From: Synechococcus sp. CC9616
GTDB taxonomy: Bacteria; Cyanobacteriota; Cyanobacteriia; PCC-6307; Cyanobiaceae
Direction: 5' to 3'
Assembly: GCF_000515235.1 (NCBI RefSeq)
Contig: NZ_KI911558.1
Location: forward strand, 64,554 to 128,553
DNA length: 64,000 nucleotides
Under the pieces are notes generated by a model, which saw only the letters and a program-made list of their open reading frames with translations, did not search any database and was not told where the DNA came from. Of this stretch, positions 40,058 through 48,742 are shown piece by piece. Every line of letters begins with the position of its first letter. Within the stretch, counting starts at the first letter, position 1. Position numbers and translations under genes: made by a program.

Positions 40058-40745
40058 TACCCAAAATACGTTTGCTGACCAATGATTAAGTGGTACGTAC
40101 AAGTTGTATGGACTTGGGATAGTCGCTACAATTTCGATACTGATGTGATTCTCAGGCTGTAGATATAGAGTCGATGCAATGAGGAAGTCATGATATTGAA
40201 GGGAATGGCTATTCGTATTCGGGTGTCGTTTTTATGGATGTTTCAATTCTTATACACAAGAGCTGAGGTTGGTAAATGGAAAGAATCTATTGGAGGCAGT
40301 GGTTGTCTCGGTAGGGCTGGGTTGGCCACAGGATTTAGAACATGAATCTTTGAACGTTGTTTCCATTCGGCTCGTCGTTGCTATCAATTGGGTGGTGAAT
40401 AATGCGTTGTTGTTATTCTCTGTTGTTGTTCTATTCGTTGTGTGGATCTGCTGTGAAGCGCCTGGTTTGATTGGGTTTGTTGGTGATTGTCTCTTTGATC
40501 TCAACATTGCTTCAATGGATCGGCGCATAGACATCACAGCCGCTTGCGCGAGATGTGATGTCTATGCGCATCTTTGTTTTGGGCTGTCTTCTGTTTTTGT
40601 CCTGATCAAACAATCTCAGCCGTCTTGGGGATGGTTTGTCTGGCTGGCCTGCAAAGTCGGTTGATGGCTGTGGCCTGCTGCAAGTTCTGGCATCCCAGGG
40701 CTGCCTGGGTAGGTTGGATGCAGGAAACCCTGAGAGGAGCAAGGC
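40058..40745. other. Long AT-rich intergenic region
   Basis: These 688 bases lie between the Nif11-type gene and yajQ. A 131-codon forward frame exists (40269-40664) but has a Trp/Val/Cys-rich composition, no family and no ribosome site, so it is not called. The only structured element is the perfect inverted repeat at 40523-40569. AT content is higher than in the flanking genes. Confidence 0.5.
40523..40569. repeat. Perfect 16-bp inverted repeat with 15-base loop
   Basis: GCGCATAGACATCACA (40523-40538) is matched exactly by its complement TGTGATGTCTATGCGC (40554-40569) around a 15-base GC-rich loop. The sequence downstream (ATCTTTGTTTTGGG) has a broken T-stretch, so it could act as a terminator or small RNA end, or be a relic of a mobile element. 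Confidence 0.9.
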
Positions 40746-41246
40746 TTGGCTTCAAATACGTCCTCATTCGATGTTGTCTCCGATTTCGATCGACAGGAGC
40801 TGGTCAATACCCTTGATCAGGTGCGTCGAGACGTTGGCAACCGATATGACCTCAAGGACTCCAACACACAGTTGGATCTTGAGGAAACCGAACTTGTGAT
40901 CACCACCGCCAGCGATATGACTCTTCAGGCTGTGGTGGATGTGTTGAGAACCAAAGCGACCAAGCGCAATCTTTCACTGAAGATTTTTGATTTTCAGGAT
41001 CCTGAGAGTGTTGGTGGTAACCGTGTAAAGCAGGTTGTGAAGTTGCGCAAGGGGCTCAGTCAGGAGATTGCCAAGAAGCTCAGCAAACTCGTTCGTGATG
41101 AGCTGAAGAAAGTGACCGTGGCGATTCAGGGTGAAAGTGTACGGATCACAGGCAAGAGCAAGGATGATCTGCAGGCTGCTATTCAGTTGGTGAAAAGTAA
41201 GGAAGATGAATTGGATGTGCCGTTGCAGTTTGAAAATTATCGCTAA
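40746..41246 (+). CDS. yajQ: YajQ family nucleotide-binding protein
   Basis: This small soluble protein (166 residues) with two ferredoxin-like lobes has homologues that bind cyclic di-GMP or nucleic acid. Motifs are SSFDVVSDFDRQELVNTLDQ in short form FDVVSDFDRQE, RYDLKDSNT, KIFDFQ and RKGLSQEIAKKLSKLVRDE, with the ending LDVPLQFENYR. The TTG start is preceded by GAGGAG about six bases upstream, which supports it. No signalling genes are adjacent. Confidence 0.9.
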   Translation: MASNTSSFDVVSDFDRQELVNTLDQVRRDVGNRYDLKDSNTQLDLEETELVITTASDMTLQAVVDVLRTKATKRNLSLKIFDFQDPESVGGNRVKQVVKLRKGLSQEIAKKLSKLVRDELKKVTVAIQGESVRITGKSKDDLQAAIQLVKSKEDELDVPLQFENYR

Positions 41247-41341
41247 TCAAGAGGGTCACTTGTTGCTATTTGATTCAGTGATTGGTGCCTGCTCATAGTA
41301 GTCTATAAGTTCGGATTTGCTATTTAGTCGATCTGAAAGGT

Positions 41342-41572
41342 CTAGTCTTTATTTGTATCATCGTAAGTTAATGTGCATTTGTAGCGGCTTTCAAATCCCA
41401 CATCAATGCTGGTGCAGCTCGTGTCGGTGATCGTTGCGCCCTTGGGGACAAGACGCATCGCCTGGGCAGTGGCAAACTCCTCGGTTGGCCCCTGTGCGCT
41501 TACTTTGCCTTGATGAGCGAAGGCACTGGGTGCGAAGAGAGCAAGTGCTGCCAGAAATGCTGTTAAGCGCAT
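41342..41572 (-). CDS. Small secreted protein with two cysteines
   Basis: The 76-residue protein has a clear signal peptide (MRLTAFLAALALFAPSAFA, residues 1-19) and a mature part of about 57 residues with two cysteines (TSCTS, YKCTL), probably forming one disulfide. The mature part is Thr/Ser-rich, with PKGATITDTSCTSIDVGFES in short form. No family is recognised; periplasmic or exported location is inferred. Confidence 0.7.
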   Translation of the reverse strand: MRLTAFLAALALFAPSAFAHQGKVSAQGPTEEFATAQAMRLVPKGATITDTSCTSIDVGFESRYKCTLTYDDTNKD

Positions 41573-41769
41573 GTGATAGTCATGGTCTTTGTTCAGTTCT
41601 AGTCATCCCTGTTGCCTGGGGCCGCTGAAAAAGGATGCGTTCCGCCGATGGATGGCCCGAAAAGAGCGCACAAAACTAGATGAAGTTAGGTGTTGGAGTG
41701 GCAAGATTTATGTTTTCTCGAAGGAAAAAACTTTTTTGCCCGTAAGTTTTCGTACCTCTTCAAGATGCT

Positions 41770-41895
41770 ATGCGATCTTATTCAGAACGGAAAAGGCACA
41801 ACGATGTAGCGATCGGGCTCTCTTTTGTTGCGGTTGCCCTGCTTGTGTTGGGTTTCATGGGTATGGCACAACATCTTGAAATTATGCCCCTTTGA
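41770..41895 (+). CDS. Possible 41-residue single-pass membrane protein
   Basis: An ATG-to-TGA reading of 42 codons has a charged N-terminus (MRSYSERKRHND), a hydrophobic helix (VAIGLSFVAVALLVLGFMGM) and a short tail (AQHLEIMPL), the layout of a small membrane protein with positive-inside orientation. The ribosome site is weak. It lies in a gene-poor stretch and has no recognised family, so it could be chance. Confidence 0.45.
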   Translation: MRSYSERKRHNDVAIGLSFVAVALLVLGFMGMAQHLEIMPL

Positions 41896-41961
41896 GTGTG
41901 CTGAATTGACAGTTGTCAACTTGACACCACCCCATAATAGATCAATAGATATTTGTTTTCG

Positions 41962-42225
41962 ATGCGTACGGCAACTTTTTTATTTCTGAAAACCGGGCTC
42001 AATCTCTTCAAGCCAGGGGTCGATTTCGGTGATGCCCTGGCAGAGGCTCCATCAACCGACGCCAGCGTCATCCAGTTGTCAGAACGTTCGCGTTCCGAGA
42101 AAGATGAGGCGGCTGGTCGAGGGTTGTTAAAGGTTGTTGATTTTGAAGCGATCCATATAGGGCCGCGTGGAGGGCGCTATCGATTGGATGAAGCCGGCCG
42201 AAAAATCTATCTCAAGGCGGCTTGA
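41962..42225 (+). CDS. Hypothetical protein with GPRGGRY...GRKIYL tail
   Basis: The 87-residue protein starts MRTATFLFLKTGLNLFKPG and ends with IGPRGGRYRLDEAGRKIYLKA in short form GPRGGRY and GRKIYL. That tail resembles a short basic motif found at the ends of various cyanobacterial and viral proteins. The middle is Ser/Glu-rich. A TTG three codons earlier is an alternative start. The function is unknown. Confidence 0.6.
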   Translation: MRTATFLFLKTGLNLFKPGVDFGDALAEAPSTDASVIQLSERSRSEKDEAAGRGLLKVVDFEAIHIGPRGGRYRLDEAGRKIYLKAA

Positions 42226-42283
42226 TTTAAGAGCGCTTGTGGTTAGTTAAGACTGCGTGATTGTCTGCTCCCGCGTTGGTCGA

Positions 42284-42559
42284 CTAGGACCCAGCGCTGC
42301 GGCGACGATCGATGATCCTGGCCAGCTCCAGGACGTAGCCAGCTGTGCACCAGCGACCGTGACTGCGGGATCGGTTCTCCGGGTCGGAGCGAATTTCAGC
42401 TGTTTCGGCCATCAGAAGATCGAGATCACCCTGGGGGAGCTCGTAGAGATCCTGCAGCTCCAGTTCGCGTCCGAGCAGATGGCTGCGGAACCACTTGCGC
42501 AGCTGTTCCTGAGGGGGAATGTCTGCAGGCATCCGATAACTTCCGGGTGGATCTGCCAT
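42284..42559 (-). CDS. Hypothetical small helical protein
   Basis: This 91-residue protein from ATG 42559 reads as a soluble helical protein (QEQLRKWFRSHLLGRELELQDLY, ETAEIRSDPENRSRSHGRW, CTAGYVLELARIIDRRR in parts). GGAG sits just before the start. The opposite-strand reading that extends over it belongs to the upstream part of the PRTase frame and looks less protein-like. Its start is only nine bases from the start of the PRTase on the other strand. Confidence 0.65.
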   Translation of the reverse strand: MADPPGSYRMPADIPPQEQLRKWFRSHLLGRELELQDLYELPQGDLDLLMAETAEIRSDPENRSRSHGRWCTAGYVLELARIIDRRRSAGS

Positions 42560-42568
42560 TCTCCGGCC

Positions 42569-42964
42569 ATGAGGGAGCTCACCTGGCAGCAGTTTGATCT
42601 GGCCGTCTCCGCGTTGGCGGAACGCTTTCAAGATCGCTCAATTCCTGGCATCTATGGCGTGCCTCGCGGTGGTTTGTGCCTCGCTGTGGCTCTGAGTCAT
42701 GTCCTGGAGTTGCCCCTGCTGATGGCTCCAGAATCCAGGTGTCTGATCGTTGATGAGGTGTTCGAAACGGGGCAGACCCTCGCGGCCCTGCGTCAGCAGT
42801 GGCCCGATGCAGCCTTTGCGGTTTGGGTCAGCAAGATCTCCCCAGCCTGGTGGGAGGCTGTTGACGTCACCAACAGTCAGGAGTGGCTGGTGTTCCCCTG
42901 GGAAAACCTTCAGAGAGCCCGTGCCGATGAACGGCTGTTTCGTGCCTCTCGCGGGCTGGACTGA
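42569..42964 (+). CDS. Phosphoribosyltransferase-like protein
   Basis: This 131-residue protein has a PRTase core: YGVPRGGLCLAVALSHVL (pyrophosphate loop) and CLIVDEVFETGQTLAAL, where VDEVFETGQT is the PRPP-binding loop (one D of the usual DD replaced by E). No hood domain is evident. ATG 42569 gives an N-terminus of MRELTWQQFDLA. Its stop overlaps the start of the deoxyribosyltransferase gene by one base, so the two are coexpressed; nucleotide salvage is likely. Confidence 0.78.
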   Translation: MRELTWQQFDLAVSALAERFQDRSIPGIYGVPRGGLCLAVALSHVLELPLLMAPESRCLIVDEVFETGQTLAALRQQWPDAAFAVWVSKISPAWWEAVDVTNSQEWLVFPWENLQRARADERLFRASRGLD

Positions 42965-43428
42965 TGGCGCGTTCAACGATCTATCTCGCATCGCCTTACG
43001 GTTTCTCCGAGCAGTGGAAACGCTTGCTGCTGCCCGAGTTCATCGCTGCACTTGAGGGCCTAGGGCTTGAGGTGTGGGAACCATTCGCTCGCAACGGCCA
43101 GGTGGATCTGGCCCAGCCCGGTTGGGCCTACGCGGTGGCACAGCGCGACATGCAGGACGTTCGCGACGCCGATGCTCTTCTCGCCATCGTGAACGGGACG
43201 CCGCCGGATGAGGGGGTGATGGTGGAACTGGGGGCGGCGATCGCCCTGGGTAAACCCACCTTTCTGTTTCGCGACGACTTCCGCCGCTGCACCGATTCCG
43301 AGCAGTACCCGCTGAACCTGATGCTGTTTGCCGGTCTGCCGGCTGAGGGCTGGCAGGACTTCTTCTACGACAGCATCAAAGCCCTATCAGATCCTGGAAA
43401 AGCCCTGGCCCTCTGGGCAAAGGGCTAG
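42964..43428 (+). CDS. Nucleoside 2-deoxyribosyltransferase family protein
   Basis: A 154-residue Rossmann-like enzyme with the family N-terminus TIYLASPYGFSEQWK, the nucleotide-binding REMQD-like (QRDMQDVRDADALLAIVNGTPPDEGVMVELGAAIALGKP in short form DEGVMVELGAAIALGKP with the catalytic Glu). It would exchange bases on deoxyribonucleosides or hydrolyse deoxynucleotides. It is translationally coupled with the PRTase gene, and cdd is about 0.7 kb away, suggesting a nucleotide salvage group. Confidence 0.85.
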   Translation: MARSTIYLASPYGFSEQWKRLLLPEFIAALEGLGLEVWEPFARNGQVDLAQPGWAYAVAQRDMQDVRDADALLAIVNGTPPDEGVMVELGAAIALGKPTFLFRDDFRRCTDSEQYPLNLMLFAGLPAEGWQDFFYDSIKALSDPGKALALWAKG

Positions 43429-43459
43429 ATCCGCCAAACCCTGTTCAGGTGCTGAGCAC

Positions 43460-44059
43460 TCAGGTGTCCTCATCCATGTCGAATGGCTTGGGCACGCTGT
43501 CGATGATTGGGCAGTAGCGATCGGCCACGGCCTGGGCCGTTGGGTCTTCACCCACGGACATCCAGCCTTTGTTGCCGAATCCGCTGTAATCGCCCTTTCT
43601 GTCGAAGGTGAGATCCTTGCAGTCCAGCTGGTAGCGGAAGCTGCGTCGTTCAATGCCGCCCGGTGTCGCGGGGGTGTAGCTCGGCGCTATGTAGCCCTCT
43701 TGTTTGCAGGTTGTGGTCTTGTACAGCCCATTGGGTGTGGTGTTGGTGGTACAAACCCTGCGTCCCGGTGATCCAGGGTTGTATCTGGCAGGTGAGCCGG
43801 CGTACTCATTCAGGGTTGTGCCCGTGAAGGCCAGGTAGCGCCCGTAGCGTCCCCGCACCTTCTGTTGGCGTACGGAGCCCGGCCTGTAGTTGTGATCGCT
43901 GGGTGCTGAGACGTCAACCTTGCCCTGAACGGGGCCACCTGAGTGGTACTCCTTACAGCCCTTGTAATCGGCCGCTTGCAGGCATGGGTCGGTCTCCGTC
44001 TGTGCCAGACAAGGGGAGGTGGCTAGCACGAGCATCCCGGGCCACAGTCGCCAGTTCAT
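43460..44059 (-). CDS. Secreted cysteine-containing hypothetical protein
   Basis: The 199-residue protein has a signal peptide (residues 1-19, ending CLA) and a mature domain with six cysteines (DPC, GC, VC, TTC, DC, YC), consistent with three disulfides. It is rich in Tyr, Gly, Ser and Pro. No family is recognised. Periplasmic or exported location is inferred. It ends before cdd on the same strand. Confidence 0.68.
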   Translation of the reverse strand: MNWRLWPGMLVLATSPCLAQTETDPCLQAADYKGCKEYHSGGPVQGKVDVSAPSDHNYRPGSVRQQKVRGRYGRYLAFTGTTLNEYAGSPARYNPGSPGRRVCTTNTTPNGLYKTTTCKQEGYIAPSYTPATPGGIERRSFRYQLDCKDLTFDRKGDYSGFGNKGWMSVGEDPTAQAVADRYCPIIDSVPKPFDMDEDT

Positions 44060-44086
44060 CAGCTGCCTGAAACTCCTGGTCCGACG

Positions 44087-44497
44087 TTATTGGCGATCGT
44101 CGTCCGCCACCAGCGAAAACGCATCTGGTAGCAACTCGGCCAATCGGCGTGAACCAACCCCGTCGATGTGAACCGTTGCCTCACCAGGCATGAGTTCCAG
44201 CATCACCTGACGACAGGCCCCGCAGGGCATCCGCAGCCCGTCAGGACCAACGGAAGGGGCATCCAGGCAACTCACGGCGAGTTCTTTTGGCTGCAACCCC
44301 CGGGCCACGGCGCTGAAGAGGGCGACACGCTCGGCGCAGATGCTCAGTCCGTAACTGGCATTTTCCACATTGCAACCCTCAACGATCTCTCCGTTTGAGC
44401 AGCGCACCGCTGCACCGACGCGGAAGTGCGAGTATGGCGCATGGGCTTTCAGGGCGGCCCGCCTGGCCGCGGGCATCAAGGGTTCAGGGCTGCTCAT
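44087..44497 (-). CDS. cdd: Cytidine deaminase
   Basis: This enzyme deaminates cytidine and deoxycytidine to uridine forms. Zinc-site motifs are NASYGLSICAERVALFSA (CAE with catalytic Glu) and MPCGACRQVM (PCxxC). The 136-residue length fits the homotetrameric type. ATG 44497 (MSSPEPL) overlaps the upstream gene by 14 bases; a start at 44521 would add eight residues. Confidence 0.92.
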   Translation of the reverse strand: MSSPEPLMPAARRAALKAHAPYSHFRVGAAVRCSNGEIVEGCNVENASYGLSICAERVALFSAVARGLQPKELAVSCLDAPSVGPDGLRMPCGACRQVMLELMPGEATVHIDGVGSRRLAELLPDAFSLVADDDRQ

Positions 44498-44948
44498 CGC
44501 ACCGGCCGGAAGCCTCTTCACGCAAGCGCGTTAGAACCCCCTCACCGTTTTGAGCGCTGATGGTGGAGAGATTCATAAGGGTGAATCGTTTGTCCGACTG
44601 GATGGTCAGGTGTCCCTCAATGGAGGCCAGTGATTCTTGGATTGTGACGGGGTCGCTTGGAGCCTTGGCGATGGCACCGAGGGGCGCATCAAAAGCCCAG
44701 CGGTAGTTGATGCTGCCATCCGCTTGCTGGGACACAACAGGCGGCTGTTGTTCTTCAGCCAGCAGCGTCAAGCGGCTGTCGATCACATAACGGGGTTCCA
44801 CCTCGATCGGAGGACCAGGGTTCAAGTTGAACTGCATGCCCTCGAGAACCCGAATCGAACGAATCGGTTTGGATTGCCAGCGGCTCTCCACCGTTTCAAT
44901 CGTGCAGATCAGCGGTGGTGGTGTCGATGCAGCAGCCAGCAGCAACAT
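44484..44948 (-). CDS. Hypothetical protein, possibly exported
   Basis: The 154-residue protein has a short hydrophobic N-terminus (MLLLAAASTPPPL), perhaps a weak signal peptide, and then a beta-rich part (SRWQSKPIRSIRVLEGMQFN, SINYRWAFDAP, RFTLMNLSTISAQNGEG in pieces). It lies seven bases after hemL and overlaps cdd by 14 bases, so it is likely part of a hemL-cdd transcript. No family is recognised. Confidence 0.65.
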   Translation of the reverse strand: MLLLAAASTPPPLICTIETVESRWQSKPIRSIRVLEGMQFNLNPGPPIEVEPRYVIDSRLTLLAEEQQPPVVSQQADGSINYRWAFDAPLGAIAKAPSDPVTIQESLASIEGHLTIQSDKRFTLMNLSTISAQNGEGVLTRLREEASGRCDEQP

Positions 44949-44955
44949 GCCGTCC

Positions 44956-46257
44956 TCAGGCGATTGCAGCGAAGCTTTCGCGGAATGCGTTCAGCGTTGT
45001 TTCGATATCCGCTTCCGAGTGGGCCAGGGAGGTAAAGCCTGCTTCAAAAGCGCTGGGCGCCAGGTACACGCCTCGCTCCAACATGGCGCGGTGGAGTTTG
45101 CCGAATCGTTCGGCATCAGTGGACTTGGCCTCCTCGAAGTTGCGGACCGGGCCCTCGCACAGGAAGAAGCCGAACATGGCGCTCACGCTGCCGCCCGTGA
45201 TGGGAAGCCCCGCTTCGCGACCGATCTCGAGAATGCCGTTGAGCAGCGTTTCGGTGGTGGCAGCCAACTTCTCGTAGGTGCCGGGTTGCTTCAGCAGTTC
45301 AAGCGTCTTGATTCCCGCGGTCATCGCTAGGGGGTTACCGCTCAACGTCCCCGCCTGATACATCGGGCCTGCGGGGGCCACCATCTCCATGATGTCTCGG
45401 CGGCCTCCATAGGCTCCAACCGGGAGTCCGCCGCCGATCACTTTGCCCATCGTGGTGAGATCGGGGGTGACACCGAAATGGGCCTGTGCGCCGCCATAAC
45501 TGATGCGGAAGCCCGTCATCACTTCGTCGAACACCAGGAGAGCGCCGTTCTCTTTGGTGAGTTCCCTCAGCCCTTCTAGGAAACCAGGCTCAGGCGTGAT
45601 GAACCCCGCATTGCCGACAATTGGCTCAAGGATGACGCCAGAGATGGCCCCGGGGTTTTCAGCGAACAGCTGCTTCACCGCCTCGAGGTCGTTATAGGGG
45701 GCTGTCAGCGTGTTGGCGGTGGTGCTGCGGGGAACACCGGGTGAGTCCGGCAGCCCGAGGGTGGCCACACCAGAGCCGGCCTTCACCAGGAACATGTCGG
45801 CATGGCCGTGGTAGCAGCCTTCAAACTTGATCACCTTGTCGCGACCCGTGAAAGCGCGCATCAAGCGCAGCACCGCCATGCAGGCTTCGGTTCCGCTGTT
45901 GACGAAACGCACCATTTCCACGCTGGGAACGGCGTCGATCACCATTTCAGCCAGGGTGTTCTCCAACCCACAGGGCGCTCCGAAGCTTGTGCCCTTCTCG
46001 ATCGCTTCCTGAAGCGCGCTGGTGACCTCAGGGTGGGCATGGCCGCAGATGGCCGGTCCCCAGCTGCCGATGTAGTCGATGTATTTGTTGCCGTCGACGT
46101 CCCAGGCGTAGGGCCCTTTCACCCGGTCGAACACGATCGGCTGGCCTCCAACCGACTTGAAAGCCCGTACTGGAGAGCTGACGCCACCGGGCATTAGGGC
46201 CTGGGCGGCACTGAAGATGGCCTCAGAGCGGCTGGTGTTCAACGCGGGACTTGTCAC
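44956..46257 (-). CDS. hemL: Glutamate-1-semialdehyde 2,1-aminomutase
   Basis: This PLP enzyme makes 5-aminolevulinate, the first committed precursor of heme, chlorophyll and bilins. Motifs are [34 protein letters not shown]-type ([16 protein letters not shown]), [12 protein letters not shown] and [18 protein letters not shown] with the PLP lysine. GTG 46257 gives [11 protein letters not shown] and 433 residues; TTG 46272 would add five residues. With gltX it belongs to the C5 pathway. Confidence 0.95.
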   Translation of the reverse strand: MTSPALNTSRSEAIFSAAQALMPGGVSSPVRAFKSVGGQPIVFDRVKGPYAWDVDGNKYIDYIGSWGPAICGHAHPEVTSALQEAIEKGTSFGAPCGLENTLAEMVIDAVPSVEMVRFVNSGTEACMAVLRLMRAFTGRDKVIKFEGCYHGHADMFLVKAGSGVATLGLPDSPGVPRSTTANTLTAPYNDLEAVKQLFAENPGAISGVILEPIVGNAGFITPEPGFLEGLRELTKENGALLVFDEVMTGFRISYGGAQAHFGVTPDLTTMGKVIGGGLPVGAYGGRRDIMEMVAPAGPMYQAGTLSGNPLAMTAGIKTLELLKQPGTYEKLAATTETLLNGILEIGREAGLPITGGSVSAMFGFFLCEGPVRNFEEAKSTDAERFGKLHRAMLERGVYLAPSAFEAGFTSLAHSEADIETTLNAFRESFAAIA

Positions 46258-46362
46258 GGTGACCGACGCCAAAGGGCAGTTGCAAACCGTGCAACATCCT
46301 GACCCAAGAATGCCCCGATGCGCCTGAAGTGTGTCTCAAGGTCCCCGGTCACTCCTTAGCGT

Positions 46363-47835
46363 GTGCCGAAGAAGCAATCCCGCGTGTCCCACGACTGGTC
46401 AGCTCTGGAAAGGGATTTGCGCCGTCAGCTGCCCGCCAAATCGGTCCTCTCAAGGCGCCAGGAGTTGTTCAGTTACGACTGTGACGGATTGACCTTGGAG
46501 CGCCATTGCCCGCCGCTGGCGGTGTTGCCCGAGACAACAGAACAGGTGTCGGCCGCTCTCCGTCTCTGCCACCAGCACAACGTCCCCTTTGTTGCGCGCG
46601 GCAGTGGCACCGGACTGTCCGGAGGGGCTTTGGTGGACCAGCAGGCCTTGTTGGTGGTCACCAGTCGGATGCGGCGGGTGCTGAAGGTTGATCTCGATAA
46701 CCATTGCGTCACGGTGCAACCAGGCGTGATCAACAGCTGGGTGACCCGTGCCGTCGCCGGCGAGGGGTTTTATTACGCTCCGGATCCCTCCAGTCAGGTG
46801 GTTTGCAGCATCGGTGGCAACGTCGCTGAGAACTCCGGCGGAGTGCACTGCCTCAAGTACGGAGTCACCAGTAACCACGTTCTCGGCCTTGAGGTGGTTC
46901 TGCCTGATGGGACCGTCACCTCATTGGCAGGCCCCCTCGCGGAAACGCCGGAACTCGACCTTCGAGGGGCATTCATTGGCAGTGAAGGAACGCTTGGGAT
47001 TGCCACGGCCATCACGCTTCGGCTGCTCAGAGCACCGGACTGCGTGAATGTTCTCCTGGCCGACTTTTCCACGATGGAGGCTGCCGGCGAAGCGGTACGG
47101 GCGGTAACGGCTGCCGGTCTGTTGCCGTCCGGGATGGAAATCATGGACAACGTGACCATCAATGCAGTCGATGATTTCTTTGGATACGACGAATACCCCC
47201 GGGATGCAGCAGCGGTACTTCTGATTGAGCTAGATGGCCAGGAGGCGGAAGTTCAGGCTTCAGCGGTTCAGGCTGAGAAGTTGTGCCACGAGGCCGGGGC
47301 GAGGGGGCTGCGGCGCGCGGAGGATCCCACCGAATGTGCGGTCCTTTGGAAAGGACGTAAGTCCGCCTTCTCCGCAGTTGGGAAGATCACACCCACGTAC
47401 TACGTGCAGGACGGGGTGGTGCCGAGAAGCAGCCTCCCAACAGTTCTGACGGCCATTGAACGGCTCAGCCGCGAACACGGCCTGCCCGTGGCCAACGTGT
47501 TCCACGCAGGCGACGGCAACCTCCATCCACTGATTCTCTACTCAGCAACTGAACCGAAGGCGGAGAGCCGCGTTAAGGCGCTCGGGGCTGCCATCCTCAA
47601 GGAGTGCCTTGCCGTTGGCGGCAGCATCAGTGGAGAGCACGGCATCGGGGCCGATAAGCGCTGCTACCTCGATTGGATGTTTGCTCCAGACGACCTCGAA
47701 ACCATGGCCTTGCTGCGTCGGGCCTTCGACCCGGATCAACGGGCGAATCCTGGCAAGGTGCTGCCGACGCCGAAAACCTGTGGGGAATCAGCCAGGCGAT
47801 CGGTCACCCTGCCGACCGGGGTGGATCTGTTCTGA
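46363..47835 (+). CDS. glcD: Glycolate oxidase-type FAD-binding protein (GlcD)
   Basis: This FAD-linked oxidase oxidises glycolate, the photorespiratory product, or D-lactate. The 490 residues show the FAD-binding part VARGSGTGLSGGAL, GVINSWVTRAV, CSIGGNVAENSGGVHCLKYG (in short GGNVAENSGG), IGSEGTLGIAT, and C-terminal HAGDGNLHPLI and SGEHGIGADKR. It starts at GTG. glcE and glcF are not adjacent; the enzyme may act with partners elsewhere. Confidence 0.92.
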   Translation: MPKKQSRVSHDWSALERDLRRQLPAKSVLSRRQELFSYDCDGLTLERHCPPLAVLPETTEQVSAALRLCHQHNVPFVARGSGTGLSGGALVDQQALLVVTSRMRRVLKVDLDNHCVTVQPGVINSWVTRAVAGEGFYYAPDPSSQVVCSIGGNVAENSGGVHCLKYGVTSNHVLGLEVVLPDGTVTSLAGPLAETPELDLRGAFIGSEGTLGIATAITLRLLRAPDCVNVLLADFSTMEAAGEAVRAVTAAGLLPSGMEIMDNVTINAVDDFFGYDEYPRDAAAVLLIELDGQEAEVQASAVQAEKLCHEAGARGLRRAEDPTECAVLWKGRKSAFSAVGKITPTYYVQDGVVPRSSLPTVLTAIERLSREHGLPVANVFHAGDGNLHPLILYSATEPKAESRVKALGAAILKECLAVGGSISGEHGIGADKRCYLDWMFAPDDLETMALLRRAFDPDQRANPGKVLPTPKTCGESARRSVTLPTGVDLF

Positions 47836-47852
47836 GACGAGCGAAGGGGCAT

Positions 47853-48686
47853 TCAGAACAGCGATTCATCGTCCAGGTCATCCTCAGCTGGTGGCCAGTC
47901 CAGATCGACGCTCACCGGGGCATGGTCGCTGGGCTGGTTCAAGCCTCGTTCAGCCTTGTGGATCGAGCAGCTTCGAGCGCGGTTAAGCAACTCGTCGCAC
48001 AGATAAATGTGGTCGATGCGCCAGCCTTGATCGCGATCCCAGGCTCCGGTGCGGTAGTCCCACCAGCTCCAGTGACCTGTCTCGGATTCAAATAACCGGA
48101 AGACGTCATGGAGTCGGCCATCCATGGCACGGAGCAGGGCCGTGCGTTCGTCTTCCGTCGCCATGATTCCCCCCATCAGACGCTCGGGGTCGTGGATGTC
48201 TTTGGCCTCGGGAGCGATGTTGAAGTCCCCCACCATGCAGAGCGGCTCATCCCGTGCCGACAGCGCCTTGAGGTACCGCTGCAGACATCTGAGCCACTCG
48301 AGCTTGTAGCGGTATTTCTCTGACCCCACGGATGATCCGTTGGGCACGTAAAGGTTGAGCACCCTCACGCCATCGAGAAGAGCGCTGATCACCCGCTTTT
48401 GCTCCCCAAGGCGATCGGCTTCCGCATCATCCGGCAGCTCGCTGAGGAATCCGCAGCGAACGTCCTCCAGCGGTGTTCGGCTCACCAGAGCCACACCGTT
48501 GTAGGCCTTCTGTCCATGAACGCTGACATGCCAACCCTGCTGCTCGAACCGCTCCAGCGGAAAGATCGGATCATCCACCTTGGTTTCCTGCAGGCAGAGC
48601 AGATCGGGTTGCTCGGCTGCCAGCCAAGTCAGCACATGCTCCAGGCGGGTCCGCACCGAGTTCACATTCCACGAGGCAATCCGCAT
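47853..48686 (-). CDS. xth: Exodeoxyribonuclease III
   Basis: This AP endonuclease/3'-5' exonuclease works in base excision repair. The EEP fold is complete in 277 residues: ASWNVNSVRTRL, LCLQETKVDD (catalytic Glu), YVPNGSSVGSEK, MVGDFNIAPEAKD, and DHAPVSVDLDW at the C-terminus with WRIDHIYLC. A short acidic tail follows. It ends 17 bases from the glcD stop on the other strand. Confidence 0.95.
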   Translation of the reverse strand: MRIASWNVNSVRTRLEHVLTWLAAEQPDLLCLQETKVDDPIFPLERFEQQGWHVSVHGQKAYNGVALVSRTPLEDVRCGFLSELPDDAEADRLGEQKRVISALLDGVRVLNLYVPNGSSVGSEKYRYKLEWLRCLQRYLKALSARDEPLCMVGDFNIAPEAKDIHDPERLMGGIMATEDERTALLRAMDGRLHDVFRLFESETGHWSWWDYRTGAWDRDQGWRIDHIYLCDELLNRARSCSIHKAERGLNQPSDHAPVSVDLDWPPAEDDLDDESLF

Positions 48687-48742
48687 GGACTTAACCGATC
48701 AGCAAATGACGCTTAGCATTCGGCATCTTTCTGAGCAGGTCG

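Noticed and set aside
40269-40664. A 131-codon hydrophobic reading between the Nif11-type gene and yajQ
   Set aside because: The Val/Cys/Trp-rich composition comes from GTTG-rich DNA, it runs through the inverted repeat, and it lacks a start signal or family.
41589-41879. A 96-codon plus-strand reading next to the small secreted protein gene
   Set aside because: It has high Cys and Arg content without family or start signal, and it conflicts with the better 41-codon membrane ORF in another frame.
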